Assembly: GCA_964451715.1 (NCBI GenBank)
Contig: CAYVIZ010000049.1
Location: 1-7,469, forward strand
Direction of reading: 5' to 3'
Source of the DNA: Tiamatella sp964451715
GTDB lineage: Archaea; Thermoproteota; Thermoprotei_A; Sulfolobales; Acidilobaceae
DNA length: 7,469 nt
Made by a program: the position numbers and the translations under genes. The notes below the pieces were generated by a model, which saw only the letters and a program-made list of their open reading frames with translations, was not told the origin of the DNA and made no database searches. Of the stretch, positions 1-5,972 are shown piece after piece; positions within the stretch are counted from its first letter, which is position 1; each line of letters begins with the position of its first letter.

Positions 1-11
1 CCTGTTATCAG

Positions 12-20
12 GTTTAATAC
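12..20 (+). promoter_or_regulatory. possible TATA element of radA
   Basis: A TTTAATAC stretch lies about 50 bases before the radA start. Initiation 25-27 bases downstream would give a short leader that includes the ribosome binding site. A second A/T-rich stretch (AATTTATG, 33-40) is nearer, but it would place initiation inside or after the ribosome binding site. Assigned by position and base composition only. Confidence 0.3.
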
Positions 21-58
21 CTTTCTATGAAAAATTTATGTTCAGATAAAGGGGAAAT

Positions 59-63
59 GGTGA
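59..63 (+). promoter_or_regulatory. ribosome binding site fixing the TTG start of radA
   Basis: GGTGA lies 7 bases before the TTG at 71. The radA frame is closed upstream by a TAA at 47-49 and has no ATG or GTG start between that stop and 71. The TTG is therefore the only start that keeps the helix-hairpin-helix domain. Confidence 0.7.
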
Positions 64-70
64 TAAGAGT

Positions 71-1054
71 TTGTCGGGAGACAATGCCAAACATGAAGAA
101 GCAGAAGAACTTTCAATTAACCAGTTAACCAAACTTCCCGGCATAGGATCAACAACTATTTCAAAGCTCCGTGATGCAGGTTACACTACCCTCCAGGCTA
201 TAGCTGTTGTGACGCCTGAGGAGCTCAGTGTCGATACTGGCATACCCATAGTTACAGCACAGAAGATAATATCTGCCGCGCGCCAGGCTCTAAATATAAC
301 CTTCAAGACTGCATTAGAGCTGAAGCTTGAACGAATGAATACGAGGAAGATAACTACTTCGAGCAAAAACCTAGACGAGCTTTTAGGTGGGGGTATTGAA
401 ACTCGTATGTTAACAGAGATATTCGGCGAGTATGGATCAGGTAAAACGCAGATATGCCATCAGTTATCCGTCAATGTGCAACTTCCCGAAGATAAAGGGG
501 GTCTCGAAGGTAAAGCAGTATATATTGACACAGAGGGTACATTCAGGTGGGAAAGAATAGAGGCTATGGCTAAGGGTTTGGGTTTGGATCCCGATGAGAT
601 TATGAATAATATCTACTGGATAAGAGCCATAAATAGTAATCATCAGATGGAAGTTGTCGGTAAGCTCTTCGAGTTCGTGTCTCAGGAGAATATAAAGCTG
701 GTTATAGTAGACTCCGTGACAAGTCATTTCAGAGCAGAATATCCTGGAAGAGAAAACCTGGCTGCCAGACAGCAAAAACTTAACAAACACCTGCACCAGC
801 TAGTGAGGCTTGCTGAGGTCTATAATATCGCGGTTGTTATAACTAACCAGGTGATGTCGAGGCCTGATGTTTTCTATGGAGATCCAACACAGGCTGTAGG
901 CGGGCATGTTCTTTATCATGCACCAGGCGTCAGGCTGCAGTTAAAACGTAGTCGGGGTAATAAGAGAATTGCAAGGATAGTAGACGCCCCCCACTTACCT
1001 GAGGGTGAAACGGTGTTCGCCATAACTGAATGGGGTATAAGAGATCCCGATTAA
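71..1054 (+). CDS. radA: DNA repair and recombination protein RadA
   Basis: Archaeal RecA/Rad51-family recombinase. It forms ATP-dependent filaments on single-stranded DNA and catalyses homology search and strand exchange in recombinational repair. Visible parts, in order: an N-terminal helix-hairpin-helix DNA-binding domain (residues about 16-74, PGIG hairpin at 23-26); a polymerisation motif FKTA at 78-81 in the linker; Walker A GEYGSGKTQ at 119-127; Walker B LVIVDS at 210-215; the L1-region RAEYPGREN around 221-229; and the L2 region around 260-280 with NQVMSRPD and the conserved QAVGGH. At 327 aa it has the normal length for archaeal RadA; the shorter paralogue RadB lacks the HhH domain. 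The start is TTG at 71, supported by GGTGA 7 bases upstream. Its TAA stop overlaps the stop of the opposite-strand gene in a shared TTAA, so there is no room for a separate terminator. Confidence 0.97.
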   Translation: MSGDNAKHEEAEELSINQLTKLPGIGSTTISKLRDAGYTTLQAIAVVTPEELSVDTGIPIVTAQKIISAARQALNITFKTALELKLERMNTRKITTSSKNLDELLGGGIETRMLTEIFGEYGSGKTQICHQLSVNVQLPEDKGGLEGKAVYIDTEGTFRWERIEAMAKGLGLDPDEIMNNIYWIRAINSNHQMEVVGKLFEFVSQENIKLVIVDSVTSHFRAEYPGRENLAARQQKLNKHLHQLVRLAEVYNIAVVITNQVMSRPDVFYGDPTQAVGGHVLYHAPGVRLQLKRSRGNKRIARIVDAPHLPEGETVFAITEWGIRDPD

Positions 1055-1446
1055 CATTTAAACACTGGATCCATATAGAACCGGTAAACATATCTGGTCA
1101 TATCCCAGTCAACCACCCATACGGTCTTCCCATCTATAAGTCCTTTAGCCAATGTAACATTGAAGCTGAGCCCGCTCATATGGTCTCTAACGTTCTTCTT
1201 GTATTCAAAAACATTATACTCAATTCCTTCCATACAATAAACGAGTTTCATCCATCCATGGTTTACTATCCAGTAAAACACTGCCCCCACGTCTTCACGT
1301 GGCTTGTATCTACATGGTTCTAATCGTTTCTCCATTACACGCAAATTACGTGTCGAGTAGTCTGGGTCTATAATACAATCACTTTCGACTTTATTACCAC
1401 ATATATATTCCTTCAAGAAATTAACTGCTTCACGGCAGTATTGCAT
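1051..1446 (-). CDS. hypothetical protein, unrecognised, six cysteines in the longest reading
   Basis: I do not recognise this family. The frame runs 134 codons from an ATG at 1455. I prefer the ATG at 1446 (131 aa), because a GGTGG site (1456-1460, minus strand) lies 9 bases before it but directly abuts the first ATG. The protein is soluble-looking, mixed in charge and rich in aromatics, with a C-terminal run of W, Y and F residues (VWVVDWD, YVYRFYMD). Numbered from the first Met, it has cysteines at 7, 19, 27, 48, 74 and 134, without a clear CxxC zinc knuckle. It converges on radA with a 3-bp stop-codon overlap and starts 14 bp from the divergent A24 peptidase gene. That packing and the well-placed ribosome binding site argue for a real gene. 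The opposite-strand reading at 1030-1323 overlaps the radA end and has no recognisable content. No function is proposed. Confidence 0.7.
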   Translation of the reverse strand: MQYCREAVNFLKEYICGNKVESDCIIDPDYSTRNLRVMEKRLEPCRYKPREDVGAVFYWIVNHGWMKLVYCMEGIEYNVFEYKKNVRDHMSGLSFNVTLAKGLIDGKTVWVVDWDMTRYVYRFYMDPVFKC

Positions 1447-1455
1447 GGGATGCAT

Positions 1456-1460
1456 CCACC
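1456..1460 (-). promoter_or_regulatory. ribosome binding site of the orphan gene beside radA
   Basis: On the minus strand GGTGG precedes ATGCATCCCATG. It abuts the first ATG with zero spacing and sits 9 bases before the second, which favours the second as the start. The same bases lie directly before the TTG of the divergent A24 gene. Confidence 0.5.
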
Positions 1461-2210
1461 TTGAAAGCGTATCTAGACTTGGTTAGGGATATCTACGTGT
1501 TGGCAGTAATATTGGTTGCCTCCTACTGGGATCTCAAGAAGAGGGAAATAGAACCTGTATACTGGCTTTATGTCTCGGCAATATCAGTCTTACTCTCCTT
1601 TCTAGAGCTACAGGTTGAAGGAACCACCTTGAGTTACTTGTATGTTTATATGGTGTTATCCGGTATTGCTATAGCTCTACTGGGCACTCTTTACATGGTA
1701 GGCTATATGGGAGGAGCGGATCTCTATGCTCTTGTGTTCATAACACTGTCTATACCTGTACCTCTGTTCGCCTCGTCTTTAATACCAGTACCGTTGCTTA
1801 CAGTCTTGTACTCGGCGTTATCATCGATAGCAGTACCCTTCTATTTTTGTTTTCATAATCTCACGTATAATTATGGTGTACTTAGAAGGTCTAGGTACAA
1901 GAGGAAGTTGGTGCTTTGTTTTCTTGGTACTCCGCAGAGAATAGGAGATTATATAAGAGGTAAAGGGTTCTGGTTTCCTTTGACGGTTCCAGGAGAAGAG
2001 GAGAGTGTAAGGTATACCTTCGATATTGAAGAAGAGCCGGAGGAGCATAGGGCTAAATTAAAATCTATGGTGGATAAAGGTCTAGTTAATGAAAATGACT
2101 ATGTATGGGTGACTATAGGTCTTCCCTATGTAGCGTTTATACTTGTAGGGTATGTGCTAAGCATAATTATAGGCGATTACCCGTTTACCCTTCTATTTGG
2201 TGGAAGCTAG
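1461..2210 (+). CDS. A24-family prepilin/prearchaellin-type aspartic peptidase
   Basis: Membrane-embedded aspartic protease of the type IV prepilin peptidase / PibD-FlaK group. Such enzymes cut class III signal peptides from archaellins, pilins and sugar-binding pilin-like proteins. The two catalytic aspartates are visible: D24 in the first membrane segment (SYWDLKKREI) and D87 in GGAD (84-87), the archaeal form of the GxGD motif. Hydrophobic segments lie at about 11-23, 33-49, 58-81, 87-107, 109-131 and 216-238. Between the last two is a charged cytoplasmic region (about 140-212, with FLGTPQRIGD and an acidic EEEPEEH stretch), resembling the C-terminal extension of archaeal type II A24 proteins. 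At 249 aa it is longer than minimal PibD. The TTG at 1461 is the first start after a TAA at 1422-1424, but no good ribosome binding site precedes it; a start at GTG 1497 would still keep D24. The stop directly abuts the HIT gene. Substrate specificity cannot be read from the sequence. Confidence 0.85.
   Translation: MKAYLDLVRDIYVLAVILVASYWDLKKREIEPVYWLYVSAISVLLSFLELQVEGTTLSYLYVYMVLSGIAIALLGTLYMVGYMGGADLYALVFITLSIPVPLFASSLIPVPLLTVLYSALSSIAVPFYFCFHNLTYNYGVLRRSRYKRKLVLCFLGTPQRIGDYIRGKGFWFPLTVPGEEESVRYTFDIEEEPEEHRAKLKSMVDKGLVNENDYVWVTIGLPYVAFILVGYVLSIIIGDYPFTLLFGGS
2199..2203 (+). promoter_or_regulatory. ribosome binding site fixing the TTG start of the HIT gene
   Basis: GGTGG inside the last codons of the A24 gene lies 7 bases before the TTG at 2211, which follows the A24 stop TAG directly. 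This supports translation from TTG in an arrangement with no gap. The ATG at 2214-2216 is out of frame. Confidence 0.65.
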
Positions 2211-2741
2211 TTGGATGAGAGGAAAATCATATGGGCGCCCTGGAGGATTAAGTATATAAGAGAATCAACGGGGGAAGCCAGTAAGGAGGGGTGTATATTC
2301 TGTATATTGCCTTCAGAAAACCGGGATGAAGAAAACCTGATACTGTATAGAGGCAAATATGCATTTATCATACTTAACAGGTTTCCCTACAACACAGGTC
2401 ATCTTATGATAGTGCCATACAGGCATGTATCCTCCCTTGAAGGCCTCGAATACTGCGAGCTCCAGGAGATCTCCATACTTGTTAAACACACATTGAAGGC
2501 CTTACGTAAAGCTATGAAGCCTGAAGGCTTTAACGTAGGTGTGAACATAGGCAGAGCCGCAGGGGCCGGCATAGAGGGCCATGTCCACGTTCACATAGTA
2601 CCCCGGTGGAACGGTGATGCGAATTTCATGACTGTCACAGGAGGTGTGAGGGTTATACCCCAGAGCCTACATGATACGTACAGAGAGGTTAAGCCTTTTA
2701 TAGAAAACGAGCTTCAATCCGTTGACTACAGAGGATGCTAG
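2211..2741 (+). CDS. HIT-family nucleotide-binding hydrolase/transferase (Ap4A-type)
   Basis: Histidine-triad protein. Members hydrolyse or transfer nucleotidyl groups from substrates such as diadenosine polyphosphates, through a covalent nucleotidyl-histidine intermediate. The active-site triad is HVHVHIVPRW at residues 124-133, with the middle histidine (126) as the expected nucleophile. The upstream GFNVGVNIGRAAGAGIEGH segment (106-124) and the NTGHLMIVPYRH strand (61-72) are typical of the fold. The N-terminus WAPWRIKYI (8-16) followed by GCIFC (C28, C31) is characteristic of the longer Ap4A-phosphorylase-like HIT proteins rather than Hint or Fhit. At 176 aa it is of usual length for that group. 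It starts with TTG directly after the A24 stop and ends directly before the DHH gene, so it is the middle of a probable three-gene transcript. Exact substrate is not determinable. Confidence 0.92.
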   Translation: MDERKIIWAPWRIKYIRESTGEASKEGCIFCILPSENRDEENLILYRGKYAFIILNRFPYNTGHLMIVPYRHVSSLEGLEYCELQEISILVKHTLKALRKAMKPEGFNVGVNIGRAAGAGIEGHVHVHIVPRWNGDANFMTVTGGVRVIPQSLHDTYREVKPFIENELQSVDYRGC

Positions 2742-3743
2742 ATGAGGTATTATATTTTCACGCATACCGACTTGGATGGAGCGGGAAGCGCGGCTGCCTA
2801 TTTGGTAGCTAAAGGCCTCCAGCCCAATAATCCTAGTGTAACAATAGTATACGTGGAACCCTACAATATTAACTCCTTTATAGAAGAATACGTAGCATAC
2901 CTAGAAAAAGGGGACACTATAGCTATCATGGATATAGGCGTAAACCCAGCTATATACAATGACCTGAAAGACAAGCTTAGGAAAGCCTTCTCAAAGGGAG
3001 TAAAAATCGAGTGGTATGACCATCACATATGGGATGAAAAATGGATAAAGGAGATAAAGGAGATAGGTGTCACCCTCCATCTCGATACGTCGACGTGTGC
3101 AACGGGAGTAGTAGCACGTTATTCTACCCGGTTAAACTCATCTGATGACTCTGCTCATTACTTGACAACATTAGAGAAAGCGGTTTGCGCCGCTGATTTA
3201 TGGAGATGGGATCATCATCTGGCCCCGAAGCTCTTCAGGATAGTAACACTAAACGGGAACAACGGCGATAAACGTAGAAACATGGTGGTAAACAAGCTAG
3301 CCACTGGGATCCTCTGGGACGAAGAGCTAGAGTCTATACTAGTTGAATATGTAAACGAGGAACTCAAGAACTATAACAAGATAGACAAGGGACTTGTAGT
3401 AGTATGCCGTGAAGACTGTTGTATCGGGCTGGTAATGAAGGAACGCGGCCCGCCTACCAATAGTTTCGTCGGATCATACATGCTTTCACGTTTCAATATT
3501 AAAGTAGCTGTAATAGCAAAGAGCAATGGGTCTATATCTCTGAGGAGCCGTGAAGTAGACGTTCAGAAAATAGCTCTCAATATGGGGGGAGGCGGGCATC
3601 CACGCGCCGCAGGGGCGAAGCCTCATTTAGGCTTTTTAGAAAAAATCCTGCTTAGGATTAACAAGAAACTCTTTCTCAGACTCCTAGGGAGGAAGATAGT
3701 ATCAATAGCTGTGAGAGAAGATCTATGCCGAGTCAGGCAATAG
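2742..3743 (+). CDS. DHH/DHHA1-family phosphoesterase (RecJ/NrnA-like)
   Basis: Metal-dependent phosphoesterase of the DHH superfamily, acting on nucleic acids, oligonucleotides or small phosphodiesters. Visible motifs: motif I HTDLDGAGSA (8-17); motif II MDIG (63-66, D64); motif III DHH at 93-95 in WYDHHIWDE; a CAADLWRWDHH segment (149-159) that may provide a further metal-ligand region; and the DHHA1 substrate-binding motif GGGGHPRAAGA (282-292). Both domains are complete, so it is likely active. At 333 aa it lacks the extra domains of bacterial RecJ and is in the size range of archaeal DHH nucleases such as GAN/HAN and of NrnA oligoribonucleases; I cannot choose among these. The ATG follows the HIT stop with no gap, with GAGG (2731-2734) 7 bases ahead. 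A 9-bp in-frame tandem repeat at 3045-3062 encodes IKEIKE. Confidence 0.9.
   Translation: MRYYIFTHTDLDGAGSAAAYLVAKGLQPNNPSVTIVYVEPYNINSFIEEYVAYLEKGDTIAIMDIGVNPAIYNDLKDKLRKAFSKGVKIEWYDHHIWDEKWIKEIKEIGVTLHLDTSTCATGVVARYSTRLNSSDDSAHYLTTLEKAVCAADLWRWDHHLAPKLFRIVTLNGNNGDKRRNMVVNKLATGILWDEELESILVEYVNEELKNYNKIDKGLVVVCREDCCIGLVMKERGPPTNSFVGSYMLSRFNIKVAVIAKSNGSISLRSREVDVQKIALNMGGGGHPRAAGAKPHLGFLEKILLRINKKLFLRLLGRKIVSIAVREDLCRVRQ
3045..3062 (+). repeat. 9-bp in-frame tandem duplication within the DHH gene
   Basis: ATAAAGGAG occurs twice in immediate tandem, followed by a partial third copy (ATAGG). It encodes Ile-Lys-Glu twice (residues 102-107) in a surface-type helix between motif III and the next core strand. 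The reading frame is kept. Confidence 0.7.
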
Positions 3744-3748
3744 AATAG

Positions 3749-3755
3749 TTTTTAA
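3749..3755 (+). promoter_or_regulatory. likely TATA element of the rpl3-rpl4-rpl23 run
   Basis: A TTTTTAA element occurs six bases after the DHH stop, in the only sizeable gap on this strand between the two gene runs. Initiation about 25 bases downstream would give a leader of roughly 48 bases. A second candidate, TTAATATGG (3759-3767), is close behind. Assigned from sequence and position only. Confidence 0.45.
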
Positions 3756-3811
3756 CCTTAATATGGACTGTATGGTTTTTGAGGAGTATTGAGGGTGCAT
3801 AATACAGAGAT

Positions 3812-3816
3812 GGAGG
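3812..3816 (+). promoter_or_regulatory. ribosome binding site of rpl3
   Basis: GGAGG lies 9 bases before the ATG at 3826, a strong match to the archaeal 16S anti-Shine-Dalgarno sequence. It confirms the start that gives the conserved MGxRKxxxPRRGS N-terminus of archaeal uL3. Confidence 0.7.
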
Positions 3817-3825
3817 CTGCTGACA

Positions 3826-4857
3826 ATGGGTGCACGTAAACATCACGCTCCGCGTAGAGGAAGCCTCGGAGTTAGGCCTAGGAAGAGAGCTGCTAGCATA
3901 CTGCCACGTGTAAAGAGTTGGCCCACAGTGGGATTGGATAAACCAGTTTTACTAGCATTTCTAGGGTATAAAGCTGGAATGACACATGCATTCATAGTTG
4001 ACCAGAGAAAGGGTTCGCCGACTCATGGAATGGAGATATTCACTCCTGTTACTGTAGTGGAGACCCCTCCAATGATGCCGCTCTCCTTGAGGGCGTACAC
4101 GTTTGACCCCAATGTTGGTAGAAGGGTTGTAGGTGAAGCTTGGATAACTCCTCCTCAGGAGCTGGAGTTGCATAGAAAAATAAAAACACTAGGGCAAACC
4201 GATTTCGACAAACGAATAAAGGAAATAGAGTCCAAACTGGATAAGATAGTCGAGTTAAGGGTGCTGGCAGCATCTCAGCCCAAGCTTGCAGGTGGCATTG
4301 AAAAGAAGAAACCCGATTTACTTGAAATAAAAATAGGTGGAGGATCCCTAGAAGCCCAGCTAGACTATGCAAAAAGCATCATAGGAAAACTAGTTAGAGT
4401 GTCAAATGTTTTCGACTTGGGCTCGTTCATAGATGTTATCGCTGTTACAAAGGGCAAGGGCTTCCAAGGCATGATAAAACGCTTCGGAGTAAAAGAGCTC
4501 CCGCGCTGGCATAAACACAGGAAGGGAAGCAGGAAGTCCGGCTCCAGAAGCCATGGGAGAGGGACGTGGAGTGAAACACCGCAGGCAGGCCAGCTTGGGT
4601 TCCATAGACGTACAGAGTTCAACAAAAGGATACTCATGATAGGAAGCGACGGATCAGAAATAACACCCAGCGGCGGGTTCCTAAACTACGGTATAGTGAA
4701 GACGGACTTCGTGGTCCTACAGGGAACAATACCGGGACCGGCCAAGAGGCCGGTAGTGCTAAGATACCCTGTACGGCCTCCTAGATGGATAACGAAGCTC
4801 GACGATATAAAGCCTGTAATAACCTATCTAAGCCTATCCTCGAAACAAGGTAACTAA
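3826..4857 (+). CDS. rpl3: large-subunit ribosomal protein uL3 (L3)
   Basis: Core 50S protein that binds 23S rRNA early in assembly; its long extension reaches toward the peptidyl-transferase centre. Recognised by the archaeal/eukaryotic-type N-terminus (KHHAPRRGSLG, residues 5-15), the first beta-barrel segment LAFLGYKAGMTH (43-54), the conserved VTKGKGFQGMIKRFG (207-221), the basic WHKHRKGSRKSGSRSHGRG stretch (228-246) and AGQLGFHRRTEFNKRI (254-269). At 343 aa it is full length for the archaeal family. It opens the run rpl3-rpl4-rpl23, the start of the classical S10 operon order. It has its own leader and strong GGAGG site, so it is probably the first gene of the transcript. rpl4 follows after 15 bases. 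Confidence 0.98.
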   Translation: MGARKHHAPRRGSLGVRPRKRAASILPRVKSWPTVGLDKPVLLAFLGYKAGMTHAFIVDQRKGSPTHGMEIFTPVTVVETPPMMPLSLRAYTFDPNVGRRVVGEAWITPPQELELHRKIKTLGQTDFDKRIKEIESKLDKIVELRVLAASQPKLAGGIEKKKPDLLEIKIGGGSLEAQLDYAKSIIGKLVRVSNVFDLGSFIDVIAVTKGKGFQGMIKRFGVKELPRWHKHRKGSRKSGSRSHGRGTWSETPQAGQLGFHRRTEFNKRILMIGSDGSEITPSGGFLNYGIVKTDFVVLQGTIPGPAKRPVVLRYPVRPPRWITKLDDIKPVITYLSLSSKQGN

Positions 4858-4861
4858 GAGG

Positions 4862-4866
4862 GGTGA
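4862..4866 (+). promoter_or_regulatory. ribosome binding site of rpl4
   Basis: GGTGA in the 15-base gap after rpl3, 6 bases before the ATG at 4873, supports that start. Confidence 0.6.
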
Positions 4867-4872
4867 GCGGTA

Positions 4873-5694
4873 ATGAAGTTCAATACTCATCTGTCACTAT
4901 ACAAGCTAGCCTCTATAGAAGGCTCGTTCCTAAACGTGGAAAACGGTGAAGTAGCCTCCTATAGGCTACCCGACCTCTTCGCTTACCCTGTTAGGAAAGA
5001 CTTGATAAAAAGAGCATACTACTCAGAGTTTACTGCCAAGCTTCAACCGAAAGGCAGAGACCCTCTCGCCGGTAAGAGAACAACCGCGGAGAGCTGGGGG
5101 GCTCACCATGGTGTTTCACGTGTCCCCAGAATAAAGGGAACCTCTAGAGCAGCCTTTGTTAACATGACTGTAGGCGGGCATCTGGCTCATCCGCCCCGCG
5201 TCGAGAAAAGAATACATGAAAGGATAAATAAGAAAGAAAAAATAATCGCCACCATAAGCGCTCTTGCCGCCACGTCTAGAGTAGACATGGTAGCTGCTAG
5301 GGGCCACGTTTTCGACCTTGATAGACTCCCCCTTGTTCTACCGAGTACTGTGGAGAAGTCTATCTCGAGGGTGAAAGACGTTATTAATATTCTAGATGCT
5401 GCAAAGTTGTATGAAGACGTTAAGCGATCATATGAGAGAACCAGAATAAGGGCAGGCAAAGGAAAGATGAGGGGACGCCGTTACAAAGAGAGGAAAAGCA
5501 TACTTTTCATTGTATCCGATTTGAAATCCCCCTTCGCCAAGGCTGTGAGGAACCTGCCAGGGGTAGATGTTTCTACGGGCTGGACTGTCAACGTCCTAGA
5601 CCTCGCTCCAGGTGCTGTCCCCGGTAGGTTAATGGTTATAACAGAGAAAGCGCTTGAAGATGTTGTAAAGAGATTCGGAGGTGTTCTACAATGA
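4873..5694 (+). CDS. rpl4: large-subunit ribosomal protein uL4 (L4, archaeal L4e/L1e type)
   Basis: 50S protein lining the constricted part of the nascent-peptide exit tunnel. The archaeal/eukaryotic form is recognisable from the long internal loop at residues about 58-110, with PKGRDPLAGKRT (59-70), SWGAHHGVSRVPR (74-86) and GGHLAHPPR (101-109). Also present are ALAATSR (130-136), VAARGH (140-145), and the basic RAGKGKMRGRRYK (193-205) preceding a Rossmann-like C-terminal half that ends in VITEKALEDVVKRF. At 273 aa it is complete. The start is ATG at 4873, with GGTGA 6 bases upstream. Its TGA stop overlaps the ATG of rpl23 in ATGA, so the two genes are translationally coupled. In bacteria L4 represses its own operon; no matching site can be identified here. 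Confidence 0.98.
   Translation: MKFNTHLSLYKLASIEGSFLNVENGEVASYRLPDLFAYPVRKDLIKRAYYSEFTAKLQPKGRDPLAGKRTTAESWGAHHGVSRVPRIKGTSRAAFVNMTVGGHLAHPPRVEKRIHERINKKEKIIATISALAATSRVDMVAARGHVFDLDRLPLVLPSTVEKSISRVKDVINILDAAKLYEDVKRSYERTRIRAGKGKMRGRRYKERKSILFIVSDLKSPFAKAVRNLPGVDVSTGWTVNVLDLAPGAVPGRLMVITEKALEDVVKRFGGVLQ
5677..5683 (+). promoter_or_regulatory. strong ribosome binding site of rpl23
   Basis: GGAGGTG within the last codons of rpl4, 7 bases before the overlapping ATGA. It is among the strongest Shine-Dalgarno matches in the window and fixes the rpl23 start. Confidence 0.7.
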
Positions 5695-5954
5695 GGGATC
5701 CGTATAGCGTTATAATAGCACCTGTAAGTACGGAGAAAGCGTCTAACTTGCTCGAGAAGGAGAACACTATAACTCTTATTGTGGCAAGGAACGCTACTAA
5801 GCATGACGTAAAGTATGCTGTCGAGAAACTTTACCAGGTAAAAGTTGAGAAGGTACGCATTCTAATAACAATGAAAGGAGAAAAGAAAGCCTATGTCAAA
5901 TTAGCACCTGAGGTTGACGCGTCGGAGCTGGCATCTCGTCTCGGAATAGTTTAA
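5691..5954 (+). CDS. rpl23: large-subunit ribosomal protein uL23 (L23)
   Basis: 50S protein at the rim of the peptide exit tunnel, where SRP and translocon components dock. Typical features are VIIAPVSTEKASNLLEKENTITLIV (about 7-31), the NATKHDVKYAVEKLYQVKVEKVR core (34-56), and a short basic hairpin (MKGEKKAYVKL) before the C-terminal helix. At 87 aa it has the compact archaeal length without the N-terminal extension of eukaryotic L25/L23a. It overlaps the rpl4 stop by 4 bases. Its TAA lies in the first copy of a 14-bp tandem duplication. No rpl2 follows: the next gene, mrp, is on the opposite strand. Confidence 0.97.
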   Translation: MRDPYSVIIAPVSTEKASNLLEKENTITLIVARNATKHDVKYAVEKLYQVKVEKVRILITMKGEKKAYVKLAPEVDASELASRLGIV

Positions 5955-5972
5955 TCTTAATAGTTTAATCTT
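5945..5972. repeat. perfect 14-bp tandem duplication at the rpl23/mrp junction
   Basis: AATAGTTTAATCTT occurs twice back to back (5945-5958 and 5959-5972). The first copy carries the TAA of rpl23 (5952-5954). The second carries the stop of the convergent mrp gene (TTA on the + strand, 5965-5967). Removing one copy would leave both proteins unchanged, with their stops sharing one TTAA, the same geometry seen at the radA/orphan junction (1051-1054). Confidence 0.9.

Noticed and set aside
1030..1323. A 97-codon + strand reading across the radA end and the orphan gene
   Set aside because: It overlaps the end of radA in another frame, has no recognisable domain, and lies opposite the orphan frame, which has a good ribosome binding site and clean junctions.
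3961..4637. Several minus-strand readings inside rpl3
   Set aside because: They are shadows of a confidently identified ribosomal protein gene and show no domain features.
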